From assembly GCF_024294785.1 (NCBI RefSeq), contig NZ_JANCLT010000001.1, positions 300,793-364,792 on the forward strand: 64,000 nucleotides of DNA, given 5' to 3'. Below the pieces are notes generated by a model. It was not told the origin of the DNA, did not search any database, and saw only the letters and a list, made by a program, of their open reading frames with translations. The position numbers and the translations under genes are program-made. Each line of letters starts with the position of its first letter. Positions within the stretch are counted from its first letter, which is position 1. Positions 1 to 8,734 of this stretch are shown here, piece after piece. Source of the stretch: Ectobacillus ponti. GTDB lineage: Bacteria; Bacillota; Bacilli; Bacillales; Bacillaceae_G.

Positions 1-3000
1 TCGTTGTTGCCTGCTTCGCCTGTTCCACAGCTGCTTCCGTAATCTGACGCACCTGCTCACGCGCATTTACTACACCCTGAATGACTTCATCCGCTCCATT
101 TGTCAGCTCTCTGGAAGCCAGCGATACTTGGTCAGCCTGCTCATTCATACGCGCTACAGCTGCCACAATATTTTGCGCTTGCTCCGCCTGCTCGGCTGTT
201 GCCTGCGTAATTTGGCGCACCTGCTCGCGGGCACTTTGCACGCCGTATACAATCTCTTCCACAGCCTGTGCTTGCTCCTTCGCAGAAGCAGTTACAGCCT
301 CCGCCTGATGCGTCACATTCTCGACTGCTTTTACAATCGATTTAGACTGGTCAGACTGTTCTTTTGTTGCCACAGTAACCTGGCTGATCTCTTCCGTGAT
401 ATCAGCAATTCCTGTCACAATGCGCTCCATAGCCATATTCGCGGATTCAGACAGCCGGTTGCCTTCTTCTACCTTTTCAGAACCAATTTCAATTGCTTTA
501 ATGACCTGTACCGTCTCGCCTTGAATTCCTTTAATCAGCTTGGAAATCTCTTTTGTAGCAGCCGCTGTGCGTTCTGCCAGCTTGCGCACTTCATCAGCCA
601 CGACGCCAAAGCCCTTTCCATGCTCGCCGGCACGCGCCGCCTCAATTGCCGCGTTCAGAGCCAACAGATTTGTCTGTTCTGCAATATCATCGATCACTTC
701 AATGATGCTGCCAATTTCATTGGAGCTGCGGCCGAGGTTTCCGATCACATCGGATGCCTGCTTCACTACTTTGCCAATTTCGCTCATGCCATGAATGGAT
801 TGCAACACCGCTTGCTTCCCGACATTCGCATCTTCGTTCACCTTCACGCTCAGCTGATTGATTGTAGCCGCATTCTGGGCTACCTGTTCAATGGATGCCG
901 CCATCTCTTCAATAGATGCTGCTGTCTCCTGTGCAGATACTGTCAGGCTCTCCGCATTGCCGGCTGTATGTTTCACTGCATTGCTGACCTGCTCAATAGA
1001 TGCAGAGATTTGTTCCACAGAGCTGGCTGTGCTGGAGCTGTTGCCTGCCACCTGCTCTACAGATGCCGCCATTTCTTCAATAGCTGCAGAAGTCTCTTGA
1101 ATGGTAAGTGTCAGATTGCCGGCATTGCCTGCCACACCACGGATTTGACTGCCCATTTCTTCAATGGCTGCCGATACTTCCTCAACAGAAGCCGCCGTAC
1201 TTTGCGCGTTCCCTGCCACTTGTTCAATGGACGCTGCCATTTCCTGAATGGATGCCGCTGTCTCCCCTGCAGCTGCAGTCAGGCTTGCCGCATTCTCTGC
1301 CACTCCCCCAATGGAAGTGCTCATTTCTTCGATAGACTTTACAATCTGCTCAACAGAGCCTGCTGTGCTGGACGCATTGCCTGCCACCTGCTCGACGGAA
1401 GCCGCCATCTCCTGCATCGCTGCCGCTGTTTCCTGTACAGAGGCTGTCAAACTTTCTGCGTTGCCGGCCACGCCTTTGATTTGGCTGCCCATTTCTTCAA
1501 TCGCTGCTGATACTTCCTCAACAGAGGCGGATGTGCTTTGCGCATTCCCTGCCACCTGTTCCACAGAAACTGCCATTTCCTGAATGGATGCCGCTGTCTC
1601 CCCTGCAGCTGCAGTCAGGCTTGCCGCATTCTCTGCCACTCCCCCAATGGAAGTGCTCATTTCTTCGATAGACTTTGCAATCTGCTCAACAGAGCCCGCT
1701 GTGCTGGACGCATTGCCTGCCACCTGCTCGACGGAAGCTGCCATCTCCTGCATCGCTGCCGCTGTTTCCTGGGCTGACGCTGTCAGACTTTCTGCGTTGC
1801 CGGCCACACCTTTAATTTGGCTGCCCATTTCTTCAATCGCCGCAGACACTTCTTCCACAGAGGCGGACGTGCTTTGTGCGTTGCCGGCCACCTGTTCCAC
1901 AGAAACTGCCATTTCCTGAATGGATGCCGCAGTTTCCCCTGCAGCTGCAGTCAGGCTTGCCGCATTCTCTGCCACTCCCCCAATGGAAGTGCTCATTTCT
2001 TCAATGGACTTTACAATCTGCTCAACAGAGCCCGCTGTGCTGGACGCATTGCCCGCCACCTGCTCGACGGAAGCTGCCATCTCCTGCATCGCTGCCGCTG
2101 TTTCCTGGGCTGACGCTGTCAGACTTTCCGCGTTGCCGGCCACTCCCTTAATCTGGCTGCCCATTTCTTCAATCGCCGCAGACACTTCTTCCACAGAGGC
2201 GGATGTGCTTTGTGCGTTGCCGGCCACCTGTTCAATCGAGGAAGCCAGTTCCTGTACAGCGCCGTCTGTTTCTGCCGCCGCATGCAGCAAATCCTCTGCA
2301 TTTAGTGCCACACCAACAATGGAATTCCCCATCTCTTCAATGGATTTGGAAATTTGTTCAACAGAGCCTGCCGTGCTGGACGCATTGCCCGCCACCTGCT
2401 CGACGGAAGCTGCCATCTCCTGCATGGCCGCCGCTGTTTCCTGGGCTGACACCGTCAAGCTCTCCGCATTTACTGCCACGCCTTTGATTTGGCTGCCCAT
2501 TTCTTCCACTGCTGCTGATACCTCTTCCATGGATGCCGTCGCGTCCGTTGCATTTCCTGCAACTCCCGCTACTGCAGCAGCCGTATCCTGCACAGCGCGG
2601 AATGTCTCCTCGCACAGCGCTGTAAAGGCAGTTGTCAGACCAGTTCCCTCTGTAACCAACTGCTGCATATCAGCAGCCATGTGGCGGAGCTCCTGCAGAG
2701 TCTCTGTATGCCCCTGTGCAGCCGAAGAAAACACCTTCGCTCCTTCTGCCAGCTCATGCATTTGCTTTTCGACGACTTGCATTGTATGCTGCAGGGCACC
2801 CGTCTGTTGACGTGCTTCTTGCAGCGCCTTCTCTGCGCGGGAGGCTGTTTGTCCAGTCTGTACGGCTGCGGCTGAACCACTTGTCCAATCATATGCCTTC
2901 ACAGCCTCCAGCAGCTCTCCTGCATTTTCAATCAGCTCGTTCAATTGCTTCGCTTGCATGGCCAGTTCTGTCAGTGCACGCTCTGAACGCTGCTGGTCGG

Positions 3001-3169
3001 CTGCCTGTTCTTCCACTGTTGTTCCCTGAGCCGCGAATGAAGCTGCCGCTTCCTGCACAGCACGGGAAAAAGACATGCATGCTTCTACAACCTTTGCCTG
3101 CTCGGCAACAGCTTCTGCCAGTGCATCCTCAACATTCAGCCATTTCCAAGCCATCTGTTTAATTCCCAT
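1..3169 (-). CDS. Giant soluble methyl-accepting chemotaxis-like protein (C-terminus outside window)
   Basis: The reading frame starts at ATG 3169, behind a GGAG ribosome site, and stays open to base 1, so at least 1056 residues are encoded and the stop lies to the left. Residues 831-870 contain the classic chemoreceptor hairpin tip ([19 protein letters not shown], then [16 protein letters not shown]), which contacts CheA/CheW in known receptors. No signal peptide, membrane segment, HAMP, PAS or Cache domain is visible. Residues 1-198 look like Ala/Gln/Glu-rich helix and residues 199-758 are ten repeat units of 56 residues (eight heptads). The tip sits about 830 residues from the N-terminus, far more than usual, so the returning arm should be equally long. 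Family assignment is firm because of the tip; ligand and cellular role are unknown. It follows the KaiC/LuxR pair in the same direction, separated by a terminator. Confidence 0.9.
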   Translation of the reverse strand, partial: MGIKQMAWKWLNVEDALAEAVAEQAKVVEACMSFSRAVQEAAASFAAQGTTVEEQAADQQRSERALTELAMQAKQLNELIENAGELLEAVKAYDWTSGSAAAVQTGQTASRAEKALQEARQQTGALQHTMQVVEKQMHELAEGAKVFSSAAQGHTETLQELRHMAADMQQLVTEGTGLTTAFTALCEETFRAVQDTAAAVAGVAGNATDATASMEEVSAAVEEMGSQIKGVAVNAESLTVSAQETAAAMQEMAASVEQVAGNASSTAGSVEQISKSIEEMGNSIVGVALNAEDLLHAAAETDGAVQELASSIEQVAGNAQSTSASVEEVSAAIEEMGSQIKGVAGNAESLTASAQETAAAMQEMAASVEQVAGNASSTAGSVEQIVKSIEEMSTSIGGVAENAASLTAAAGETAASIQEMAVSVEQVAGNAQSTSASVEEVSAAIEEMGSQIKGVAGNAESLTASAQETAAAMQEMAASVEQVAGNASSTAGSVEQIAKSIEEMSTSIGGVAENAASLTAAAGETAASIQEMAVSVEQVAGNAQSTSASVEEVSAAIEEMGSQIKGVAGNAESLTASVQETAAAMQEMAASVEQVAGNASSTAGSVEQIVKSIEEMSTSIGGVAENAASLTAAAGETAASIQEMAASIEQVAGNAQSTAASVEEVSAAIEEMGSQIRGVAGNAGNLTLTIQETSAAIEEMAASVEQVAGNSSSTASSVEQISASIEQVSNAVKHTAGNAESLTVSAQETAASIEEMAASIEQVAQNAATINQLSVKVNEDANVGKQAVLQSIHGMSEIGKVVKQASDVIGNLGRSSNEIGSIIEVIDDIAEQTNLLALNAAIEAARAGEHGKGFGVVADEVRKLAERTAAATKEISKLIKGIQGETVQVIKAIEIGSEKVEEGNRLSESANMAMERIVTGIADITEEISQVTVATKEQSDQSKSIVKAVENVTHQAEAVTASAKEQAQAVEEIVYGVQSAREQVRQITQATAEQAEQAQNIVAAVARMNEQADQVSLASRELTNGADEVIQGVVNAREQVRQITEAAVEQAKQATT
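896..2575 (-). repeat. Ten tandem 168-bp coding repeats (56 residues, 8 heptads each)
   Basis: Unit boundaries fall exactly every 168 bases, at 2575, 2407, 2239, 2071, 1903, 1735, 1567, 1399, 1231 and 1063. Two alternating unit types make a 336-bp (112-residue) higher-order period. One type begins [14 protein letters not shown] and the other [14 protein letters not shown] followed by [14 protein letters not shown]. Neighbouring 336-bp units around 1400-2071 are nearly identical at DNA level, while the outer units are more diverged. The period is a whole number of heptads, so copy-number changes keep the coiled-coil register. Confidence 0.95.
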
Positions 3170-3406
3170 GTATGGTTCTCCTCTCTGTATAACTATCTAT
3201 ATAAAAAATACGATTTATTGTCGGAATAAAAAGGGCATATCCCTTGTACCTCTTATTTTGTCATAAATCTATCAGTCATCCTATAATCCATATTTCCTAT
3301 TTTCAGCGCCAACCGTCCAATCCATATTAGTACCCTCTTCCTATATCCTTATTACAGGATTTAAGGATGAGAAACCTCATTTGCCAGTCCGCACTTCCAT
3401 GAAAAA
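3170..3406. other. Intergenic region ahead of the chemoreceptor-like gene
   Basis: About 235 bases, AT-rich compared with its surroundings. It carries the GGAG ribosome site of the chemoreceptor-like gene. I could not find a convincing SigA or SigD promoter by eye, although the stretch near 3200-3235 is rich in A/T and could hold a -10 element. No open frame with a ribosome site was seen. Confidence 0.4.
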
Positions 3407-3443
3407 GCCCCGTCTTCCAAGCAAGGCTCAGAACAGACAGGGC
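3407..3443 (-). terminator. Intrinsic terminator of the LuxR-type gene
   Basis: An 8-bp stem (3407-3414 with 3436-3443, one G-T pair) is followed on the minus strand by a run of five T. The 5' arm lies inside the last codons of the LuxR-type gene, so the stop codon is in the loop. It separates that gene from the chemoreceptor-like gene. Confidence 0.7.
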
Positions 3444-3913
3444 GAATTTTGCCACTTATATACAAGTGAGATGAGCTCATACCGGTCATGCACCTGCAAT
3501 TTGGCATAAATATTGGTAATATGATTCTTGACTGTATTCGGGCTGATGAACAAGGCTTCTCCAATTTCCTGATTGTTCTTGCCCTGCATCAGCAGCTTGA
3601 CAATATCCTTTTCACGTTTTGTCAGCTGATGCAAGGAGCGGGAGAAGCCCTCATGGCCCTCTCGCTTCTCTCCGCTTTTCTGTAAAGGCTCCACCGGCGA
3701 TGCCTGCTCCTGCTGCAGCCGATACAAAGGATGCACCCCCGCAAATGACTTCACCCGTTTTTCTGTAGCAAGCGTATGTAAAGCCGCCTGTAAAACTTCC
3801 GGTTTTCGCCCCAGCTTTTGCTGCAGGCTGTAAGCACTCTCCAGCGAGAATGGATTTTGTTCAAAAAACTGCATACATTCCTGCTTTACATCTCCAGAAA
3901 TGAAATCGTCCAT
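3428..3913 (-). CDS. LuxR/GerE-type helix-turn-helix regulator (paired with KaiC-like ATPase)
   Basis: The protein has 161 residues from ATG 3913, chosen because AGGGGGC stands at the right distance; upstream in-frame starts overlap the preceding gene. The C-terminal 65 residues are a GerE/LuxR DNA-binding domain (LTKREKDIVKLLMQGKNNQE, then NTVKNHITNIYAKLQVHDRY). The first 60 residues resemble a small winged-helix fold, and a charged linker follows. There is no receiver domain, so it is not a normal two-component regulator. It starts 10 bases after the KaiC-like gene and is certainly co-transcribed with it. A role as the output of the ATPase is inferred from this pairing only. Confidence 0.85.
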   Translation of the reverse strand: MDDFISGDVKQECMQFFEQNPFSLESAYSLQQKLGRKPEVLQAALHTLATEKRVKSFAGVHPLYRLQQEQASPVEPLQKSGEKREGHEGFSRSLHQLTKREKDIVKLLMQGKNNQEIGEALFISPNTVKNHITNIYAKLQVHDRYELISLVYKWQNSPCLF

Positions 3914-3923
3914 GCTGCGCCCC

Positions 3924-4601
3924 CTACTCCTTGGAATCCAAAGGTTCAATTACGATGCCCTGTCCGGTGATGCGATAGGGATGCTCCCCTTCTGCCGCCG
4001 GCACTCCGCGCATTTTCAGCACCTCAACTGTACGCTCAAGCTGCCGCCCCTTTTTGCGGTTGCGCAGCTGCAGCACCCCGTCCATCATGTAGTGCTCCAT
4101 ATTGTAGCCTTCCTGCGCCATAGAACCTTCATTGATCAGAAGGGCTGTCACACCCTTACGGCGCAGCAAATTCCGCAGTGTATACAGCACTGCCCGCTGC
4201 TCCCTCTTGTCCGGAGCAAAGCATGAAAATAACCCGATGCCGTCAATTACCAAACGTTGGCAATGCATGCTGCCTATAATGCGCTCCAGCAAACCCTCTG
4301 TTGCCAGCATATCATGATATAACGCATACGGGTCAATGCTGAGAAGCTGCAGCTTCCCCTGCTGTTCAGCCGAACGTGAATTCCAGCCAAAAGACTGCAT
4401 TTGCTGGTGCAGCTGCTCCGGGAGCTCCTGTATCACGATATAGATACCCGGTTCTCCACGCGCGACGCCGCGCCAAATGTATTGCATGCCCATAATGGTC
4501 TTGCCGCTGCCGGGAGGCCCTTCCACCAACACAGAAGCATGCTGCGGAATCCCGCCTCCCAACAGCTGGTCCAATCCCTGTATTCCCGTCTCCACAACCA
4601 T
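3924..4601 (-). CDS. Single-domain KaiC/RadA-superfamily ATPase
   Basis: A 225-residue protein with one RecA-like domain. It has the KaiC-type opening (TGIQGLDQLLGGGIP), Walker A GPPGSGKT at about residues 30-37, an acidic motif after the second strand (IVIQELPEQL), and Walker B-like LVIDGIGLFS near residue 118. Single-domain KaiC homologues are common in bacteria without clocks, and their functions are mostly unknown; they often act in signalling. The start ATG has a GGGGGG ribosome site. It is divergent from the germination operon and heads a two-gene unit with the LuxR-type regulator. It is not a circadian KaiC, as there is only one domain and no KaiA/KaiB. Confidence 0.85.
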   Translation of the reverse strand: MVVETGIQGLDQLLGGGIPQHASVLVEGPPGSGKTIMGMQYIWRGVARGEPGIYIVIQELPEQLHQQMQSFGWNSRSAEQQGKLQLLSIDPYALYHDMLATEGLLERIIGSMHCQRLVIDGIGLFSCFAPDKREQRAVLYTLRNLLRRKGVTALLINEGSMAQEGYNMEHYMMDGVLQLRNRKKGRQLERTVEVLKMRGVPAAEGEHPYRITGQGIVIEPLDSKE

Positions 4602-4616
4602 GTCTCATCCCCCCAG

Positions 4617-4661
4617 CCTGCATGTGCAGGTTCACAATGTGAGATACTACGTATTGTATCT
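4617..4661 (-). promoter_or_regulatory. Two dyads upstream of the KaiC-like gene, possible operators
   Basis: A perfect 6+6 palindrome (CCTGCA-TG-TGCAGG) lies at 4617-4630. A second dyad (AGATAC, 8-base spacer, GTATCT) lies at 4642-4661. On the minus strand the second dyad contains TACAAT, a good -10 hexamer, so binding there could repress the promoter. LuxR-type proteins bind roughly 20-bp dyads, so autoregulation by the neighbouring regulator is plausible but inferred. Confidence 0.4.
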
Positions 4662-4720
4662 GCAATTGTTTCTTATATACACGAAAACACAACAGAGCTG
4701 CTCTGCCGCAATCTGCAGAA

Positions 4721-4751
4721 TGCATGATTTGCAGCCTTTTGACACATAAGA
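4721..4751 (+). promoter_or_regulatory. Candidate forespore (SigG-type) promoter of the germination operon
   Basis: TGCATGA at 4721-4727 and CATAAGA at 4745-4751 are separated by 17 bases. This resembles the SigG pattern (TGnATA, about 17, CATnnTA). It lies about 34 bases before the gerAA-like start, as expected for gerA-type operons, which are known to be SigG-controlled. Confidence 0.45.
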
Positions 4752-4784
4752 AAGAGTAGAACATGCCGGATGGAGGGGAATTCG

Positions 4785-6131
4785 ATGGATACGCGGGAGT
4801 ATATAAAGCTTGTAAAGGACAAGCTGCTGGCAAAGCTGCAGCCATTGAATGACTACCAGGTGCAGCAGCTTTCCGCTCACGGCCGGTCGGCTGATTTGAT
4901 TTATGTTTCCAGTATTTGCGACCTGCAAAAGCTCGAAACTGCCATCATCCAGCCGTTTCGGCAGATTGGGGACAGCAAGGCTTTCCTTGAGGCGTTGCAT
5001 TCAAGCCCACAAATTACTCCTTATCAAGATGTTGCAGATGCGCTGCAGCAAATGCTCAGCGGCTCAGCCGTCCTGCTGCTCGAGGAAGCCATCTATATGG
5101 TGGCGGCCCAAAAGGAATTGGATGTCGGGTTAAATGAAACAACAGTGGAGACCACCCTGCAGGGCCCGCAATACGGGCTGAGCGAGAACCTGGCCACCAG
5201 CCTGCAGGTGATCCGCAGCCGCTATCAGGCTGCCAGCCTGCATCTGGACCAATATGTCATCGGGAGACTTTCCAGAACACAGGTTGCAGTCATGTATGAC
5301 ACCGAGCTTGTGGACCAGCAGGCCTTACAGCTCGAGGAGCTGAAGCTGGATATGCTGCAGGCTGTCGGACAACTGGAGAATGCCCTCACCAAGCAGAAGC
5401 GGGTCTTGATTCCCCGGATGCTCATTACACAGCGACAGGACCGGGCTGCATTCGCCCTTTCCAAAGGGCAAATTGTCATTCTGTTGGATGGTACATCCTT
5501 TGTACTGATTGCGCCTTGCACCTTTCTTGAATTCTTCCAGAGCATGGATGATTTATATCTGCATTTCTGGATCAGCCGTTCCCTGCTTTTACTGCGCTAT
5601 ATCGGCCTGCTCACCTCACTTACACTGCCTGCTCTTTACACGGCACTGACTTCCTATAACCCGGAAATTTTTCGGGTGCAATTTGCCTTGACCATTGCAG
5701 GCAGCCGGGCTGCTGTTCCGTATCCTTCCTATTTGGAGGTTTCCTTCATGCTGCTGATGATGGAGCTGATCACGGAGTCCTCCATCCGGCTGCCAAAGGC
5801 AATCGGGCCGACAGCGACAACGGTCGGAGGCTTGATCCTTGGACAGGCTGCCGCGGCTGCCGGGCTTGTATCCAATATCATGATTATCATTGTGGCAGCC
5901 GTTGCCTTGGCCAACTTTGTCATCCCGATCAATTCCATGAGCTTTGCCGTCCGCATCATCAAATACCTGCTGCTGATTGCGGGTTCCATGTACGGGTTAA
6001 TTGGAATCATTGGCGGACTGGTGCTTGCAATCTTTGTCTTGACTGATATCCGCTCCTATGGAAAACCGTATCTGCAGCTGTTTTCCAATACAGCCGCACA
6101 GAAGCGGGATGTACAGATTCCAAGAAAATAA
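4785..6131 (+). CDS. GerA-family spore germination receptor, A subunit
   Basis: The 448-residue product starts at ATG 4785 after a GGAGGGG site; an in-frame ATG at 4770 lacks one. The N-terminal 240 residues are soluble, and the rest has several membrane segments with the family signature around YPSYLEVSF, RLPKAIGP and ILGQAAAAAGLVS. GerA-family A subunits sit in the inner spore membrane and, with B and C subunits, sense nutrients to trigger germination. The protein is slightly shorter than typical A subunits (about 480-500 residues). First gene of a three-gene operon; which germinant it senses cannot be told. Confidence 0.93.
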   Translation: MDTREYIKLVKDKLLAKLQPLNDYQVQQLSAHGRSADLIYVSSICDLQKLETAIIQPFRQIGDSKAFLEALHSSPQITPYQDVADALQQMLSGSAVLLLEEAIYMVAAQKELDVGLNETTVETTLQGPQYGLSENLATSLQVIRSRYQAASLHLDQYVIGRLSRTQVAVMYDTELVDQQALQLEELKLDMLQAVGQLENALTKQKRVLIPRMLITQRQDRAAFALSKGQIVILLDGTSFVLIAPCTFLEFFQSMDDLYLHFWISRSLLLLRYIGLLTSLTLPALYTALTSYNPEIFRVQFALTIAGSRAAVPYPSYLEVSFMLLMMELITESSIRLPKAIGPTATTVGGLILGQAAAAAGLVSNIMIIIVAAVALANFVIPINSMSFAVRIIKYLLLIAGSMYGLIGIIGGLVLAIFVLTDIRSYGKPYLQLFSNTAAQKRDVQIPRK

Positions 6132-6151
6132 CCGGGAAGGGGGGAGCCGCT

Positions 6152-7261
6152 TTGACTCGTTATTTCTACTACATTATTCTCATGAATATGCTGTCGAACA
6201 TTCTGCTGTTTACCCCAACCGTGCTGACCGCCGACCGTTTTCATGGAGCATCGAGCGCCATTCTACTCGCTCTGCCGCTTGGCATGCTCATGCTGCTGCT
6301 TTTTTCTAAATCACTGGCAAAATTTCCGGGCAAAGGGCTCCCGGAAATTCTGGATGAGCATCTGCCTCGCTGGTTCAGCCAGTGTATTAAGCTGTATTTG
6401 GGGGGAATGTGGCTGCTTGCCGGTTCACTTGTCATCCTTGCCATTACCAGCATTGTCCGCCGGTTTCTGAACCCGGACATCTCCCGCGTGGGAATTATCC
6501 TGTTATTTACCATTATTATTGTCTTTGTGGCACAGCGCCCTTCTTCATCCATTCTGTACGGAACAGAAATTATTCTGATGTTTGTTTCCCCGGCCCTCTT
6601 CTTTATTATTTTTAAGTCCCTGCGCGAAGAGCACTTGGACTGGTTTGCCATACGGCGGATGAGCGACTATATTTGGCAGGTGCCAAGCTTCGCTTCCCTT
6701 GCTGCTTCCACCTATGTATTCACCGGCTATTTAAAAATGGCCGTTTTCAATCGCTCGCTTCACGACGGCATTCAACTAAAGTATGCTTGGGCCATTCCGG
6801 TTGTCGCTGCCTTCAATCTCGCCACCACCTTTCTCATCCCAATTGGCATGCTCGGCATAGATGGGGTCGGATATTATATATATCCGTGGATTTCAACTGC
6901 AGATTCCATGAGGATGGAATTGGGCGTGATGGAACGGGTGCTGTATACATTTCTGGCCCTATATGCATTTCTGGCCTTCTTGCAGGCCAGCATTAAATGG
7001 CATGTTGCCCTGGAATTCGTGAAAAGTATTTTGCCGCGAAAATGGCAGGAAGACATGCAGAGCGAAACACGGAATTGGAAAAACTGGCTGCCCACCGGTA
7101 TCCTGGTTCTGTTTACCGCCAGTGCTTTCCTCATTGAAAAGCAATTAAATGAACTGCAGACCATCAGCTTTGCCCGCACCTGGCATGAGGTGCGGCTGGT
7201 GAGCGAGATGGGCCTGGTGTTGCTGATTTGGTGGATCAGCCGAAGGAAGGCGGTACAATGA
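6152..7261 (+). CDS. GerA-family spore germination receptor, B subunit
   Basis: A 369-residue integral membrane protein of the amino acid/polyamine/organocation-like GerAB family, with about ten hydrophobic segments. The start is TTG 6152, preceded by GGAAGGGGGG; no better ATG fits the N-terminal first helix. B subunits are thought to bind the germinant directly. It follows the A subunit by 20 bases and overlaps the C subunit start by 4 bases (ATGA), so translation is probably coupled. Confidence 0.93.
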   Translation: MTRYFYYIILMNMLSNILLFTPTVLTADRFHGASSAILLALPLGMLMLLLFSKSLAKFPGKGLPEILDEHLPRWFSQCIKLYLGGMWLLAGSLVILAITSIVRRFLNPDISRVGIILLFTIIIVFVAQRPSSSILYGTEIILMFVSPALFFIIFKSLREEHLDWFAIRRMSDYIWQVPSFASLAASTYVFTGYLKMAVFNRSLHDGIQLKYAWAIPVVAAFNLATTFLIPIGMLGIDGVGYYIYPWISTADSMRMELGVMERVLYTFLALYAFLAFLQASIKWHVALEFVKSILPRKWQEDMQSETRNWKNWLPTGILVLFTASAFLIEKQLNELQTISFARTWHEVRLVSEMGLVLLIWWISRRKAVQ

Positions 7262-8349
7262 AACGGAAATGGCTGCTGCTATGCTTCCTCTTGTTTCTTT
7301 TCGCTGGCTGCTCTCTCAAGGATTTGGACAAACGCTTTTTTGTTGTCAGCATGGGCATTGATGCGCTGGAGGAAGGCACAAAGAAATACAGGGTTTCCCT
7401 GAAGCTGGCGATTCCATCCCCGAAAATTGTGCCGGGAAAGGAAAATTTTCAGATTATCACCGAGGATGCCAATTCCATTGCTGAGGCAGTGCGCAATGCG
7501 AAATCCAAGGTGGATAAAGAACTGGACTTTGCGCATGCCAAGGTGTTTGTGCTTGACGAAGACATCCCGAAGGCTGACATGCTGGACATCATTGATTGGT
7601 TCACCCGGCGCCGGGATATTCAGGAGATTTCCTGGTTGACCATCGGCCGCCCCAGTGCTTACGACGTGCTGAAGGTAAAGCCGAAGTCAGAGCGCCTTCC
7701 CTCCAATGCGCTGTTTCTCACCTTCGGCCGGGAGGGAACGGAATCTCCTTATATTATTACTACCTACTTATTCGACTTTTACCGCCGGCTGCACGAGAAA
7801 GGGCTCGATCCCTACATGCCGGTTACAGAGGCAAGAAAAGGCTATTTTTTGATCGACAAGGTGGCCCTGTTTGATAAAAAAGGGATTAAACTCGTTCTGA
7901 ACCGGCATGACACACGGATTCTGAACGAGCTTATGACCTCCTTCGAGAAATTCAGCATTAAAGTAAAGGATGGCGGCCTGTTATATTACATCAACATAGA
8001 GAACCTCAAAATTACGTACGATTTACAGGACCGCAAAAACGGCAGCGGGCTGGACATTATGATAACAGCCAATTTGACCGGGATTGTTGAAGAAGCCCAG
8101 AAGAATATCTCGCCTGATGCCATTCCGCACCTGGAAAAGCTGGCGGCAAAGGAAATGGACGGACGACTGTCAAAGGTGCTGAAGCAGCTGCAGCAGCAGG
8201 AGTTGGACCCAATCGGCTTTGGCGAGCGTTATTTGGCTTCGCACTATAATAAGGATGAAGATTGGAAGAAGTGGAAGGAATTATATCCAAAGGCCGTTTT
8301 CCGGATACAGACACAGGTCAAGCTGGAAAGCTCCGGAACCATCAAATAA
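7258..8349 (+). CDS. GerA-family spore germination receptor, C subunit lipoprotein
   Basis: The start ATG 7258 overlaps the stop of the B subunit and has AAGGAAGGCGG upstream. The 363-residue protein begins with a lipoprotein signal (LLFLFAGC, Cys at about residue 17), then Ger(x)C-family domains. C subunits are lipidated on the outer face of the inner spore membrane. The operon ends here, opposite the convergent yrhC gene. Confidence 0.93.
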   Translation: MKRKWLLLCFLLFLFAGCSLKDLDKRFFVVSMGIDALEEGTKKYRVSLKLAIPSPKIVPGKENFQIITEDANSIAEAVRNAKSKVDKELDFAHAKVFVLDEDIPKADMLDIIDWFTRRRDIQEISWLTIGRPSAYDVLKVKPKSERLPSNALFLTFGREGTESPYIITTYLFDFYRRLHEKGLDPYMPVTEARKGYFLIDKVALFDKKGIKLVLNRHDTRILNELMTSFEKFSIKVKDGGLLYYINIENLKITYDLQDRKNGSGLDIMITANLTGIVEEAQKNISPDAIPHLEKLAAKEMDGRLSKVLKQLQQQELDPIGFGERYLASHYNKDEDWKKWKELYPKAVFRIQTQVKLESSGTIK

Positions 8350-8385
8350 AAGAAAATAAAAGAGACCTCCGAAGCCGGAGGTCTC
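8346..8385. terminator. Hairpin terminator between gerAC-type gene and yrhC
   Basis: A perfect 9-bp stem (8362-8370 with 8377-8385) is followed on the minus strand by TTTTATTTTC, a good terminator for yrhC. On the plus strand the tail is weaker, but the hairpin may also stop the germination operon. It overlaps the yrhC stop codon. Confidence 0.75.
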
Positions 8386-8626
8386 ATCCTTGCTCATATT
8401 CTATTTCTTCTGCTTGCTGCTGCGCCAGTTTGGCGCGGCGGAAAAAGAAGAAAGAAGCTCCCAAAAATCCAGTGATGGCAACCATCATCGCATAAATCTG
8501 CAGTGCCTGCTTATCATGATTCGGCAGCAGCAGGCCAATCATCAGAAAGGCACCGACTGCCAAAAGCACTTGGCCGAATCGGACATAGTCTGCATGCTTT
8601 TGCTGCAGCTCCCTCGCCGTCTTCAT
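8384..8626 (-). CDS. yrhC: YrhC-like small membrane protein
   Basis: An 80-residue protein with two hydrophobic helices (about residues 20-35 and 45-62) and charged ends. Sequence and position after mccB match B. subtilis YrhC, whose function is unknown. A terminator lies between mccB and this gene, so it probably has its own promoter or is read through at low level. The start ATG has GAGAGTG upstream. Confidence 0.8.
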   Translation of the reverse strand: MKTARELQQKHADYVRFGQVLLAVGAFLMIGLLLPNHDKQALQIYAMMVAITGFLGASFFFFRRAKLAQQQAEEIEYEQG

Positions 8627-8696
8627 ATGCTATCACTCTCCCATATACCATTTTATCAGAATGATAAAATATAGGTAGGGAGTAAATGTTTCCAAT

Positions 8697-8728
8697 CAAA
8701 AAAGAGATGCCCGGTGCGGGGCATCTCT
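8697..8728 (-). terminator. Terminator after mccB
   Basis: A 10-bp stem (8703-8712 with 8719-8728) is followed on the minus strand by six T. It ends the yrrT-mccB operon before yrhC. Confidence 0.8.
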
Positions 8729-8734
8729 CCCTCT

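Noticed and set aside
896-2575. Regular repeats as a possible CRISPR array
   Set aside because: Units are 168 bp without spacers, in frame, and encode coiled-coil heptads.
81-2810. Many long plus-strand frames, including one of 460 codons
   Set aside because: They are antisense to the repeat-built receptor gene, repeat with the same 336-bp period, lack ribosome sites and give Ser/Cys/Ala-rich nonsense.
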